64,000 nucleotides of DNA from contig NZ_CP049935.1 of assembly GCF_011383005.1 (NCBI RefSeq), positions 2,914,001 through 2,978,000 of the forward strand, in the 5' to 3' direction. Positions within the stretch are counted from its first letter, which is position 1; each line of letters opens with the position of its first letter. The translations under genes were made by a program, and so were the position numbers. The notes beneath the pieces were generated by a model, which had not been told where the DNA came from, did not search any database, and saw only the letters and a list, made by a program, of their open reading frames with translations. This document shows positions 55,747-64,000 of the stretch, one piece after another. This DNA is from Phycicoccus sp. HDW14. Its GTDB lineage: Bacteria; Actinomycetota; Actinomycetes; Actinomycetales; Dermatophilaceae.

Positions 55747-57783
55747 TCAGAGACCGGGGATGAGGGACACGACGAGGTCGATGGCCTTGATGCCGACGAA
55801 CGGCACGACCATCCCCCCGAGCCCGTAGACGAGCAGGTTGCGGCGGAGCAACGCGTGGGCGGACAGGGGTCGGTAGCGAACACCCCTGAGCGCCAGCGGG
55901 ATCAGCGCCACGATGACGAGGGCGTTGAAGATGACGGCGGAGAGCATCGCCGACTCGGGGGTCGACAGCCGCATGACGTTGAGCGTCTGCAGGCCCGGGA
56001 AGACCCCGACGAACATCGCGGGGATGATCGCGAAGTACTTCGCGACGTCGTTGGCGATCGAGAACGTCGTCAGGGCGCCGCGGGTGATGAGCAGCTGCTT
56101 GCCGATGGCGACGATGTCGATGAGCTTGGTCGGGTCGGAGTCGAGGTCGACCATGTTGCCGGCCTCCTTCGCGGCCGACGTCCCGGTGTTCATCGCGACG
56201 CCGACGTCGGCCTGGGCGAGCGCCGGTGCGTCGTTGGTCCCGTCGCCGGTCATCGCCACGAGCCGGCCGCCCTCCTGCTCCTTCCGGATGAGGGCCATCT
56301 TGTCCTCGGGGGTGGCCTCGGCGAGGTAGTCGTCGACCCCCGCCTCCTCGGCGATCGCCCTGGCGGTCAACGGGTTGTCGCCGGTGATCATCACCGTGCG
56401 GATGCCCATCTCGCGCAGCTGGGCAAAGCGCTCGGCCATCCCGGGCTTGACGACGTCCTTGAGGTGGACGACGCCGAGCGCGCGCGGGGCCCGACCGGGT
56501 GCGGCCTCGGCGACGACGAGCGGGGTGCCGCCCGAGGCGCTGATGCCGTCGACGTGCACCTCGAGGTCGCTGCCGACCGTGCCGCCGTTCTCGCGCACCC
56601 ACGCCGAGACCGCGCTGCCGGCACCCTTGCGGACGCGGGTGCCGTCGATGAGGTCGACGCCGGACATCCGTGTCGTGGCGCTGAACTCGACGACCTCCGC
56701 CCCCGCGCGGCGCAGGGCGGTCACGTCGCCGAGGGCGGCGGCGTCGACCCCGTCGGCCACCGTGTACTCGACGATCGAGCGGCCCTCGGGCGTCTCGTCG
56801 GCGAGCGAGGAGAGGTACGCGGCGCGCGCCAGCTCCTCCCGCTGGACCGAGTGCACGGGCACCAGCTCGCTCGCCCGTCGGTTGCCGAAGGTGATCGTGC
56901 CGGTCTTGTCGAGGAGCAGGGTGCTGACGTCACCCGCCGCCTCGACGGCCCGCCCGGACATCGCGAGGACGTTGCGCTGCACGAGGCGGTCCATCCCGGC
57001 GATGCCGATGGCCGAGAGCAGGGCGCCGATCGTCGTCGGGATGAGGCAGACGAGGAGGGCGACGAGGACGACCATCGAGAGCCGCTGGCCCGAGTAGACC
57101 GCCATCGGCTGGATGGCCCCGACGGCGAGCACGAAGATGATGGTCAGGGTCGTCAGGAGGATCGACAGGGCGATCTCGTTCGGGGTCTTCTGTCGCGAGG
57201 CCCCCTCGACGAGGGCGATCATCCGGTCGATGAAGGTCTCGCCGGGCTTGCTCGTGATCCGCACGACGACGCGGTCGGAGAGCACCGTCGTGCCGCCGGT
57301 GACGGCGCAGCGGTCGCCCCCGGACTCGCGCACCACGGGCGCCGACTCGCCGGTGATGGCCGACTCGTCGACCGTCGCGACGCCCTCGACGACGTCCCCG
57401 TCGCCCGGGATCACCTGGCCGGCCTCGACGACGACGCGGTCGCCGAGCGCGAGGGCGGTGCCGGGTACCTCCTCCTCCGTGCCGTCGGCGAGCAGCCGGC
57501 GGGCCGTGGTCTCGGTGCGCGTGCGGCGCAGGGTGTCGGCCTGGGCCTTGCCGCGGCCCTCGGCGACCGCCTCCGCGAGGTTGGCGAAGAGCACGGTCGC
57601 CCAGAGCCACACGGTGACCCCGACCGAGAAGACCGACGGCTGGATGACCGACAGCACCGTCGTGAGGACCGAGCCGACCCAGACGACCATGATGACCGGG
57701 CTGCGCCACAGGTGGCGGGGGTCGAGCTTGGCGAACGCCGCGGGCAGGTTCTGCCAGGCGGTGAGCGCGAGGGACGACGTCAT
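55747..57783 (-). CDS. kdpB: KdpB, P-type ATPase catalytic subunit
   Basis: 678 residues. P-type motifs are complete: [15 protein letters not shown], phosphorylation site [14 protein letters not shown], nucleotide-binding region with [11 protein letters not shown], and hinge [20 protein letters not shown]. The N-terminal [14 protein letters not shown] and the final [13 protein letters not shown] are typical for KdpB. It hydrolyses ATP to drive K+ through KdpA. The start overlaps kdpA (ATGA). Confidence 0.97.
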   Translation of the reverse strand: MTSSLALTAWQNLPAAFAKLDPRHLWRSPVIMVVWVGSVLTTVLSVIQPSVFSVGVTVWLWATVLFANLAEAVAEGRGKAQADTLRRTRTETTARRLLADGTEEEVPGTALALGDRVVVEAGQVIPGDGDVVEGVATVDESAITGESAPVVRESGGDRCAVTGGTTVLSDRVVVRITSKPGETFIDRMIALVEGASRQKTPNEIALSILLTTLTIIFVLAVGAIQPMAVYSGQRLSMVVLVALLVCLIPTTIGALLSAIGIAGMDRLVQRNVLAMSGRAVEAAGDVSTLLLDKTGTITFGNRRASELVPVHSVQREELARAAYLSSLADETPEGRSIVEYTVADGVDAAALGDVTALRRAGAEVVEFSATTRMSGVDLIDGTRVRKGAGSAVSAWVRENGGTVGSDLEVHVDGISASGGTPLVVAEAAPGRAPRALGVVHLKDVVKPGMAERFAQLREMGIRTVMITGDNPLTARAIAEEAGVDDYLAEATPEDKMALIRKEQEGGRLVAMTGDGTNDAPALAQADVGVAMNTGTSAAKEAGNMVDLDSDPTKLIDIVAIGKQLLITRGALTTFSIANDVAKYFAIIPAMFVGVFPGLQTLNVMRLSTPESAMLSAVIFNALVIVALIPLALRGVRYRPLSAHALLRRNLLVYGLGGMVVPFVGIKAIDLVVSLIPGL

Positions 57784-59426
57784 GACAGGGCCTCCGCGAT
57801 GGGTCCCAGGGCGAGGGACGGGAAGAACGTCAGGCCGGCGACGATGACGACGGTGCCGACCACGAGCGTGGTGAACAGGGGGGTGTGCGTGGGCATGGTT
57901 CCGGCGGTGACCGGGCGCTTGCCCTGTGCCGCAAGGGATCCGGCGAGCCGCAGCACGAGGACGATCGGCACGAACCGACCGACGAACATGCATCCCGCGA
58001 GCAACAGGTTGAGGTAGGGCTGGTCCGCCGACAGCCCGGCGAAGGCCGACCCGTTGTTGTTCGACGCCGAGGCGACCGCGTACATCAGCTCGCTCAGCCC
58101 GTGCGGTCCGTCGTTGAGCCGCGCGTCGAGCGCGACCGGCAGGACGACCGAGAGGCCGGTGCCGAGGAGGACGAGCGCGGGCATCGTCAGGGTGACGAGC
58201 GCGGCGCTCGTGACCTCGGTGCGGCCGATGGTCTTCCCGAGCAGCTCGGGGGTGCGGCCGACCATGAGGCCGGCGATGAACACCGCGAGCACGACGACGA
58301 CGAGGTAGGAGTACAGGCCGGTGCCGACGCCACCGGGCGAGAGCTCGCCGAGCAGCATGTTGACCATCGGCACCCCGCCGCCCAGCGGGCTGAGGCTGTC
58401 GTGCATCGCGTTGACCGCGCCGGTCGAGGTGCCGGTCGTCACCGACGCGAACAGGCTCGACCAGACGACACCGAAGCGCTGCTCCTTGCCCTCCATCGAC
58501 GCGAGCGGCCCGGCGGCGGCGTGCGCCTCGGCCCAGGTCGTCAGGGCGATGCTGCCGACGAGCAGGAAGCCCATGACCCCGGTGGCCACGGCGCCCTGGC
58601 GGCGGTCGCCGACCATCAGGCCGTAGGTGTACGGCAGGGAGAACGGGATGACGAGGATGAGGACGATCTCGAGGAGGTTGGTCCACGGCCCGGGGTTCTC
58701 GAACGGGTGGGCCGAGTTGGCGTTGAAGAAGCCGCCGCCGTTGGTGCCGAGCTCCTTGATCGCCTCCTGCGAGGCGACCGGCCCGCCCTGGATCGTCTGC
58801 TGCACGCCGGTGAGGGTCTCGACGGTGTGCGGGGACGCGAGGTTCTGGACCACCCCGCCGAGCAGGAGCAGGACGGCCGCGACGGCGGCCAGCGGCAGCA
58901 GGACGCGGAGGGTGGCGCGGGTCAGGTCGACCCAGAAGTTGCCGATCCGGTCGGCGTGCACCCGGGCCAGGCCGCGGACGACCGCGACGGCGACGGCCAG
59001 CCCCGTCGCGGCGGAGACGAAGTTCTGGGTGGTCAGGCCGAGCATCTGAACGGCGTGGCCGGCGCCGGCCTCACCGGCGTAGGCCTGCCAGTTCGTGTTC
59101 GTCGTGAAGGACACCGCGGTGTCGAGCGCGGTGTGCCAGTCCATGCTCCGGCCGAGGCTCCACGGCATCCACCCCTGGACCGTGATGAGCACGAAGAGGA
59201 GGGCGACGGAGGCGACGGCGAACGCGAGCACCGAGCCGGCGTACCCGGTCCAGCGCTGCTCGGTGCGCGGGTCGACGCCGACCAGCCGGTAGACGACGCG
59301 CTCGATGCGCCAGTCGGAGTCGTCGGTGAAGACGCGGTGCATCCACGTGCCGAGGGGCACGTGGACGGCCGCGACGACGGCCGCGACGAGGAGGACGGCC
59401 GCAGCCGTCTGGAGGGCGGTGGACAT
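57780..59426 (-). CDS. kdpA: KdpA, potassium-transporting subunit
   Basis: 548 residues, ten helices. Selectivity-filter regions include [54 protein letters not shown] and [14 protein letters not shown]. These are the four pore loops of the KtrB/KdpA family, all intact. It binds and conducts K+ with high affinity in the membrane. Stop overlaps kdpB; kdpF begins 99 bp upstream of its start. Confidence 0.97.
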   Translation of the reverse strand: MSTALQTAAAVLLVAAVVAAVHVPLGTWMHRVFTDDSDWRIERVVYRLVGVDPRTEQRWTGYAGSVLAFAVASVALLFVLITVQGWMPWSLGRSMDWHTALDTAVSFTTNTNWQAYAGEAGAGHAVQMLGLTTQNFVSAATGLAVAVAVVRGLARVHADRIGNFWVDLTRATLRVLLPLAAVAAVLLLLGGVVQNLASPHTVETLTGVQQTIQGGPVASQEAIKELGTNGGGFFNANSAHPFENPGPWTNLLEIVLILVIPFSLPYTYGLMVGDRRQGAVATGVMGFLLVGSIALTTWAEAHAAAGPLASMEGKEQRFGVVWSSLFASVTTGTSTGAVNAMHDSLSPLGGGVPMVNMLLGELSPGGVGTGLYSYLVVVVLAVFIAGLMVGRTPELLGKTIGRTEVTSAALVTLTMPALVLLGTGLSVVLPVALDARLNDGPHGLSELMYAVASASNNNGSAFAGLSADQPYLNLLLAGCMFVGRFVPIVLVLRLAGSLAAQGKRPVTAGTMPTHTPLFTTLVVGTVVIVAGLTFFPSLALGPIAEALS

Positions 59427-59438
59427 CGGCGGCCCTCC

Positions 59439-59525
59439 TCAGTACCGGTCCGGGCGCACGAGGGCGTCGAGGAGGTAGCCGAGGAGGAGCAGGCCGATGA
59501 CGCCCGCGATCAGGTCTTCCCACAT
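59439..59525 (-). CDS. kdpF: KdpF, 28-residue subunit
   Basis: MWEDLIAGVIGLLLLGYLLD followed by ALVRPDRY: one transmembrane helix with the KdpF C-terminal pattern. Twelve bp upstream of kdpA. It stabilises the complex in the membrane. Easily missed because of its length. Confidence 0.88.
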   Translation of the reverse strand: MWEDLIAGVIGLLLLGYLLDALVRPDRY

Positions 59526-59578
59526 GCCGCCCACGACACCAGCGGGACGGGCCGGCGAGCGGTGCGGTGATGCCCCGC

Positions 59579-59606
59579 TGACGCCGTCTTGACGCGTTCC
59601 TGACGC
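59579..59606 (-). promoter_or_regulatory. Candidate KdpE operator upstream of kdpF
   Basis: TGACGC at 59579, 59590 and 59601 on the plus strand, read as GCGTCA on the coding strand, with exactly five bases between copies (11-bp period). OmpR-family regulators, including KdpE, bind tandem direct repeats with this spacing. Located 54-81 bp upstream of kdpF in a 96-bp intergenic region. Confidence 0.6.
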
Positions 59607-59621
59607 CCGGGCGGCTGCTCC

Positions 59622-60383
59622 TCAGCGGGCGCGGAACTCCGGGCGGCGCTTCCCGACGAAGGCCGCAGCGCCCTCGCGGTGGTCCTCGGTGACGGCCAGC
59701 GCGCGCTGCCCGGCGTCCTCGAGCGCCAGCGCCGCCTCGACGTCCACCGAGGCCGCGTTGACCGCCGCCTTCGTCTCGGCGTAGGCCAGCGTCGGCCCGG
59801 TCGCGAACGCCGCGAGCAGCTCCTCGGCCCGGGCCTCGAACCCCTCGCCGGGGACCGCCTCGGCCACCAGGCCCCACGCGGCCGCCGTCCGCCCGTCGAG
59901 CGCCTCCCCGGTCAGCGCGAGCCGCATCGCCCGGGCCCGCCCGACCGCGGCGGCCACCAGCGCCGTCGAGCCGCCGTCGGGCATCAGGCCGATGCGGGAG
60001 AACGCGAGGACGAACGGTGCCTCCTCGGCGGCGAGCACGTAGTCGCAGGCGAGGGCCATCGGCACCCCGATGCCCGCCGCGACCCCGTGCACCAGCGCGA
60101 CGACCGGGGTCCGCGACGCCAGCAGCGCCCGCACCAGCTCGGCACCGGCCTCGAGCACCCCCATCGACGCGCCCTCTGCGGTGAGCGGCGCCCCCGAGCA
60201 GAACCCGCGACCCTGCCCCGTGAGCGCGATGACGCGCACCGACGGGTCCTCGTCGAGGGACCGGACGGCGGCGGTCACGGCGTCGCACATCTCCGGGTCC
60301 ACGGCGTTGAGCCGCTCCGGGGCGTCGAGGGTGATCCGGCCGATGGCTCCGTCCGCCTCCACGCGGACCCGTGCGCTGCTCAT
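59622..60383 (-). CDS. Enoyl-CoA hydratase/isomerase (crotonase) family
   Basis: 253 residues. Oxyanion-hole motifs RGFCSGAPL and VHGVAAGIGVPMALACDYVL, then FSRIGLMPDGGSTALVAAAV and the C-terminal KAAVNAASVDVEAALALE. An Asp stands where hydratases have the second catalytic Glu, as in PaaG-type isomerases, so an isomerase role is likelier than hydration (inference). TTGGAT six bases before ATG suggests a leaderless start. Confidence 0.87.
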   Translation of the reverse strand: MSSARVRVEADGAIGRITLDAPERLNAVDPEMCDAVTAAVRSLDEDPSVRVIALTGQGRGFCSGAPLTAEGASMGVLEAGAELVRALLASRTPVVALVHGVAAGIGVPMALACDYVLAAEEAPFVLAFSRIGLMPDGGSTALVAAAVGRARAMRLALTGEALDGRTAAAWGLVAEAVPGEGFEARAEELLAAFATGPTLAYAETKAAVNAASVDVEAALALEDAGQRALAVTEDHREGAAAFVGKRRPEFRAR

Positions 60384-60443
60384 CGGGCCATCCAACCGCA
60401 CCCTCGCGTGCGGCGGGCCGGTGCCTCGTGCTGGACTGGGTGG

Positions 60444-61615
60444 ATGCCCACCAGCCCGTCGTCCGTCCCGCTGACCCCGGAGCTCGTCCACGGCGACGCC
60501 GAGCTCGAGCGCACCGAGTCCGGCGGGCTCCGTCCGCACCGCCTGCCCGCGTGGGCCCGCGCGCAGAACGCCGACCCCCTGCTGGCGATGAGCGAGGCCC
60601 AGCCGTCCGGCGTGCGCATCGTGGCCCTGACCACGGCCCGCGTCGTCGAGCTCGACCTCGTCGTCACCCGGCGCGCCCTGACCGGCGCCCCGCTCAGGGC
60701 GCTCGGCACCGTCGACCTCGTCGTCGACGGTGAGGTCGTCGACGGCGTCGAGGTGCCGAACGGCGACCTGCTCACCACCGACGTCTCGACCGGTGTCACC
60801 GAGCTGACCCGGGGTGGGCCCGGCACGGTGCGGTTCGCCCTGCCGAGGGGCCGCCAGCGCGTCGAGCTGTGGCTCCCCCACCAGGAGGGCGTCGAGCTGC
60901 TCGCCCTGCGCGCCGACGCCCCGCTCGAGCCCGTGCCCGCCGGCGAGCGCGCCCGCTGGGTGCACCACGGCAGCTCGATCAGCCACGGCTCCAACGCCGT
61001 GCGGCCCACCGGCACCTGGCCGGCCGTCGCCGCGCGCCGGGCCGGGCTCGACCTCGTCAACCTCGGGTTCGGCGGCTCGGCGGTCCTCGACCCGTTCGTC
61101 GCCCGCACGATGCGCGACACCGTCGCCGACGTGCTGAGCGTCAAGGTCGGCATCAACATCGTCGGTGGCGACCTGATGCGCCGGCGCGTCCTCGGGCCGG
61201 CGGTGCACGGCTTCCTCGACACGATCCGCGACGGCCATCCCCACACGCCGCTGCTCGTCGTGACGCCGATCCTCTGCCCCATCCACGAGGACACCCCCGG
61301 CCCGGGCGCCATCGACCCCGCCGCCCTCGCCGACGGACGACTGGTGTTCACCGCCACCGGCGACCCCGCCGAGGTCGCCCTCGGCAGGCTCAGCCTGCGC
61401 GCGGTGCGCGAGGAGCTGGTGCGCGTCGTCGAGCACCGGCGCACCGTCGACCCGAACCTGCACCTCGTCGACGGGCTGGCCCTCTACGGCGAGGCCGATG
61501 CGGTCGAGCTACCGCTGCCCGACGCACTGCACCCCGACGCCGCCACGCACGAGTGGATCGGGGAACGGTTCGCGCGCACCGTCTTCGGCGCAGGGGGCTG
61601 GTCCCCAGCCGCTGA
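60444..61615 (+). CDS. SGNH/GDSL-family hydrolase (C-terminal frame break)
   Basis: N-terminal carbohydrate-binding-like sheet domain (VRIVALTTARVVELDLVV), then the SGNH catalytic domain: WVHHGSSISHGSNAV (nucleophile Ser), NLGFGGSAVLDP, GINIVGGDLMRRR (Asn block) and PDALHPDAATHEWIGERF (catalytic Asp and His). Near the end a missing G in 61593-61597 shifts the frame; the repaired end is FGAGGLVPSR with TGA 61613-61615, about 390 residues. Without repair it would read on for 1.3 kb over the neighbouring gene. Esterase or lipase; substrate unknown. Confidence 0.83.
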
Positions 61616-61628
61616 CGCCTGCGACCGG

Positions 61629-62777
61629 TCAGCCCTGGACGACGGCGCCGGACGCGACGAGCGCCGCGACCTCGTCCTCCCCGAACCCGTGCGCCACCAG
61701 CCACGACGTCGTGTCCGCACCCGGTACGGGCTCGGGTCCGGGCAGCCGGGTCGGGTTCTCGGACAGCCGTGGTGGCGTGCGGGGCACCAGGTGCCCGGAC
61801 CCGTCGTCGACGAACGACCCCCGCGCCACGGCCTGCGGGTGGTGCGCGGCCTCGGCCAGCGACAGCACGGGCGCGACGCACGCGTCGGTGCCCTCGAACA
61901 GAGCGGCCCACTCGTCGCGGGTGCGGGCCGCGAAGGCCGCGGTGAACGCCTCGCGCTGCGCCGGCCACGTCGAGGTGTCGTACTGCTCGCCCTCGATGCC
62001 GATGCCCAGCCGCTCGACGAGCTCGGCCCAGAACTGCGGCTCCAGCGCGCCCACCGCCACGAACCGGCCGTCGGCACAGGCGTACACGTCGTAGAAGGGC
62101 GCGCCACCGTCGAGCAGGTTCGCCTCCCGCTCGTCCCGCCAGACACCCTCGCCCAGCATCGTGTGCACCATCGTCAGCAGGTGCGCGGACCCCTCGGCCA
62201 TCGCCGCGTCGACGACCTGCCCCCGACCGGTGGTGCCCCGCGCGACGAGCGCCGCCAGCACCCCGGTGACGAGGTAGAGCGACCCGCCGGCGAAGTCGCC
62301 GAGGGCCGGGACCGGGGCGATGGGCCGCTCCCGTGGCCCGAGCGCGTGCAGCGTGCCGGACACCGCCGCGTAGGTGATGTCGTGCCCGGCCCGTTGCGCC
62401 CACGGACCGTCCTGCCCCCAGCCGGTCATCCGGGCGACGACCAGCCGCGGGTTGGCGGCCAGGAGGTCGCCCGGGGCCAGGCCCAGCCGCTCGAGCACCC
62501 CGGGCCGGTAGCCCTCGAGGAGCACGTCGGCGTCGGCCAGCAGGCGCCGGACCACGCCCACCCCGTCCGGGCGCTTGAGGTCGACGGCGATGCTCGGGCG
62601 CGAGCGCCGCAGGCCGCCGGACAGGGCCAGCCGGTTCGACTCCCCCGGCCGGTCGACGCGCACGACCTCGGCCCCGAGCTCGGCGAGGTGCATCGCCGCG
62701 AACGGCGCCGGGCCGATGCCGCCGAGCTCGACGACGCGCACGCCGTCGAGCGGGCCGGGCGCCCCCGGCTCGGTCAC
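61629..62777 (-). CDS. CaiB/BaiF CoA-transferase family (alpha-methylacyl-CoA racemase-like)
   Basis: 382 residues from GTG 62777. [37 protein letters not shown], the catalytic Asp region [17 protein letters not shown] and [18 protein letters not shown] are typical of Mcr-type racemases of the family III CoA-transferases. It would interconvert (R)- and (S)-2-methylacyl-CoA, as in branched-chain or sterol side-chain degradation. The start overlaps the fgd stop (GTGA), so both are in one operon. Confidence 0.9.
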   Translation of the reverse strand: MTEPGAPGPLDGVRVVELGGIGPAPFAAMHLAELGAEVVRVDRPGESNRLALSGGLRRSRPSIAVDLKRPDGVGVVRRLLADADVLLEGYRPGVLERLGLAPGDLLAANPRLVVARMTGWGQDGPWAQRAGHDITYAAVSGTLHALGPRERPIAPVPALGDFAGGSLYLVTGVLAALVARGTTGRGQVVDAAMAEGSAHLLTMVHTMLGEGVWRDEREANLLDGGAPFYDVYACADGRFVAVGALEPQFWAELVERLGIGIEGEQYDTSTWPAQREAFTAAFAARTRDEWAALFEGTDACVAPVLSLAEAAHHPQAVARGSFVDDGSGHLVPRTPPRLSENPTRLPGPEPVPGADTTSWLVAHGFGEDEVAALVASGAVVQG

Positions 62778-63811
62778 CGCGCCGCGGGGACGAGCTCGCG
62801 GATCCCGGGGACGACCTGCTCGGCGAAGGTGCGCAGGAACCGTTCCTGGTCGTGGCCCGGCCCGTGCACGACGAGGTGGTCGAACCCGAGGTCGGTGTAG
62901 AACCGCAGTGCCTCGACGACGTCCTCGGGGCGGGAGGCCACGACCCACCGCTTGGCGACCTGCTCGATGGGCAGCTCGTCGGCCGCCTTCTCCATCTCCT
63001 CCGGGGAGTGGATGGAGTGCTTCTGCTCCGCGCTGAGCGACAGCGGCGCCCAGAAGCGGGTGTTCTCGAGCGCCTGCTCGGGGTCGGGGTCCCACGACAC
63101 CTTGACCTCGATCATCCGGTCGATGTCGTCGTGGGCGCGCCCGACCTTGTCGAGCCCCTCGTCGACGGCCGGCACGAGCTGGTCGCGGTAGAGCTCCTCG
63201 CCCTTGCCCGAGGTGCAGATGAAGCCGTCGGCGTACCGGCCGGCGTAGCGGGCGACCATCGGCCCGCCGGCCGCCACGTACACCGGCACGGGCTGGTCCG
63301 GCCGGTCGTAGATCGCGGCGTCCTCGGTGCGGTAGTACTCGCCCTCGAAGGTGACGCGGTCCTCGGTCCACAGCCGGCGCATGAGGGTGACCGCCTCGCG
63401 CAGCCGGCCGAAGCGCTCCTTGAACTCGGGCCACTCGCCCTCGCCGACCGACCCGACGGCGATCTCGTTGAGCGCCTCGCCCGTACCGACGCCGAGCATG
63501 ATCCGGCCCGGTGCGAGGCAGGCCATCGTCGCGAAGGTCTGGGCGATGACCGGCGGGTTGTACCGGAAGGTCGGCGTCATCACCGAGGTGCCGAGCATGA
63601 TCCGCTCGGTGCGCGCGGCGACCCACGACATCCAGGCGATGGAGTTCGGCGCGTGGCCACCCTCGAGGCGCCAGGGCTGGAAGTGGTCGGAGATGGTCGC
63701 CGAGTCGAAGCCCAGCTCCTCGGCGAGCACCGCGTAACCCGCGAGCTCACCCGGGGCGAACTGCTCCGCCGACGCCTTGTACCCGACCCTGATCCCGCGT
63801 GCTCCGGTCAT
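62774..63811 (-). CDS. fgd: F420-dependent glucose-6-phosphate dehydrogenase
   Basis: 345 residues, luciferase-like TIM barrel: [20 protein letters not shown], the catalytic [46 protein letters not shown], and the C-terminal [18 protein letters not shown]. These match mycobacterial Fgd, which reduces coenzyme F420 with glucose-6-phosphate and is central to F420-based redox metabolism. CAGGAT six bases before ATG suggests a leaderless mRNA. It implies that the host makes F420. Confidence 0.93.
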   Translation of the reverse strand: MTGARGIRVGYKASAEQFAPGELAGYAVLAEELGFDSATISDHFQPWRLEGGHAPNSIAWMSWVAARTERIMLGTSVMTPTFRYNPPVIAQTFATMACLAPGRIMLGVGTGEALNEIAVGSVGEGEWPEFKERFGRLREAVTLMRRLWTEDRVTFEGEYYRTEDAAIYDRPDQPVPVYVAAGGPMVARYAGRYADGFICTSGKGEELYRDQLVPAVDEGLDKVGRAHDDIDRMIEVKVSWDPDPEQALENTRFWAPLSLSAEQKHSIHSPEEMEKAADELPIEQVAKRWVVASRPEDVVEALRFYTDLGFDHLVVHGPGHDQERFLRTFAEQVVPGIRELVPAAR

Positions 63812-63904
63812 GGCGCCATCCTGCTACACCCGGTCCCGCGGGTGTGGGGGCGCCGGCTCACCTTTCGCCCGACCCCTGTGCCGCCGACCGGGAGGGACGC
63901 ACTT

Positions 63905-63941
63905 CGGGTGCGGACCGACCCCCTCGACCGGTCCGCACCCG
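63905..63941. terminator. Hairpin 1 at the right edge
   Basis: CGGGTGCGGACC (63905-63916) pairs perfectly with GGTCCGCACCCG (63930-63941) around a 13-base loop. It lies 94 bp upstream of fgd and may terminate a gene entering from the right. Confidence 0.45.
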
Positions 63942-63957
63942 TGGTGGTGGTGCGCCC

Positions 63958-63982
63958 CGCGCCACCAACCCCCGGTGGCGCG
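63958..63982. terminator. Hairpin 2 at the right edge
   Basis: CGCGCCACC (63958-63966) pairs with GGTGGCGCG (63974-63982) around a seven-base loop, 16 bp after hairpin 1. Confidence 0.4.
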
Positions 63983-64000
63983 GGCCCCGCACCTCCGTCT

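Noticed and set aside
59679..62900. A 1073-codon open frame on the plus strand
   Set aside because: Only the middle (60444 to about 61597) has real motifs (SGNH hydrolase). The ends are antisense to the crotonase and CaiB genes and arise because GC-rich DNA lacks stops and the true stop is hidden by a one-base error.

Overview
The window is very GC-rich and is read as a chromosome segment of an actinomycete. Supporting signs are GTG starts, TANNNT -10 boxes placed 6-7 nt before start codons (leaderless mRNAs), a GuaB1-type CBS/IMPDH-fold enzyme, and a coenzyme F420-dependent glucose-6-phosphate dehydrogenase at the right end. A member of the Micrococcales (Intrasporangiaceae-like) would fit, but that placement is inference.

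Layout. (1) 1-8353 is chromosomal backbone: the end of a cyclopropane-fatty-acid synthase gene with DUF1295 and DUF2177 membrane proteins, a YegP-like protein, DUF445, guaB1, a cysteine-desulfurase-like enzyme, a PHP phosphoesterase, an aldo/keto reductase, then tRNA-Glu and tRNA-Asp. (2) 8402-35788 is a 27.3-kb integrative element inserted in tRNA-Phe. An exact 44-bp copy of the tRNA 3' part (8433-8476) recurs at 35745-35788, next to a xis-int pair (35465 to 34027, minus strand), and paired TGCTAAC arm sites lie just inside both ends. Its cargo is mainly redox and stress genes: a ferredoxin-reductase-like flavoprotein, TDT exporter, two-component system divergent from an ABC transporter, two universal stress proteins, Rieske protein plus CtaD divergent from a 7Fe ferredoxin plus SufR-like regulator, DUF488, a D-amino-acid dehydrogenase-like flavoprotein, a DksA/TraR zinc-finger protein, an acyl-CoA synthetase, and two duplicated families of very small proteins. 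Decayed pieces (IS110 fragment, trpA 3' end, insertion-sequence-like ends) show a mosaic history. (3) 35881-51980 is backbone again: DUF72 plus large catalase, DUF4386, an operon of ribbon-helix-helix protein, DUF4097 and Drr-type ABC transporter, a flippase-like protein, assorted oxidoreductases and hydrolases, an ATP-dependent DNA ligase, VOC, GNAT and HAD proteins. (4) 51970-59525 is a complete kdpFABCDE potassium-uptake operon on the minus strand, with three phased TGACGC repeats upstream that suit a KdpE site. (5) 59622-63811 holds acyl-CoA enzymes (crotonase, CaiB/Mcr-like), an SGNH hydrolase and fgd.

A technical point affects many entries. At least 14 genes in both backbone and island are interrupted by shifts of one base, nearly all in runs of 3-5 C or G, with the correct frame resuming immediately. 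This looks like residual sequencing or assembly error rather than mass gene decay. Coordinates for those genes span both frames and the shift position is given. Functional assignments come from reading motifs by eye; no database search was run.
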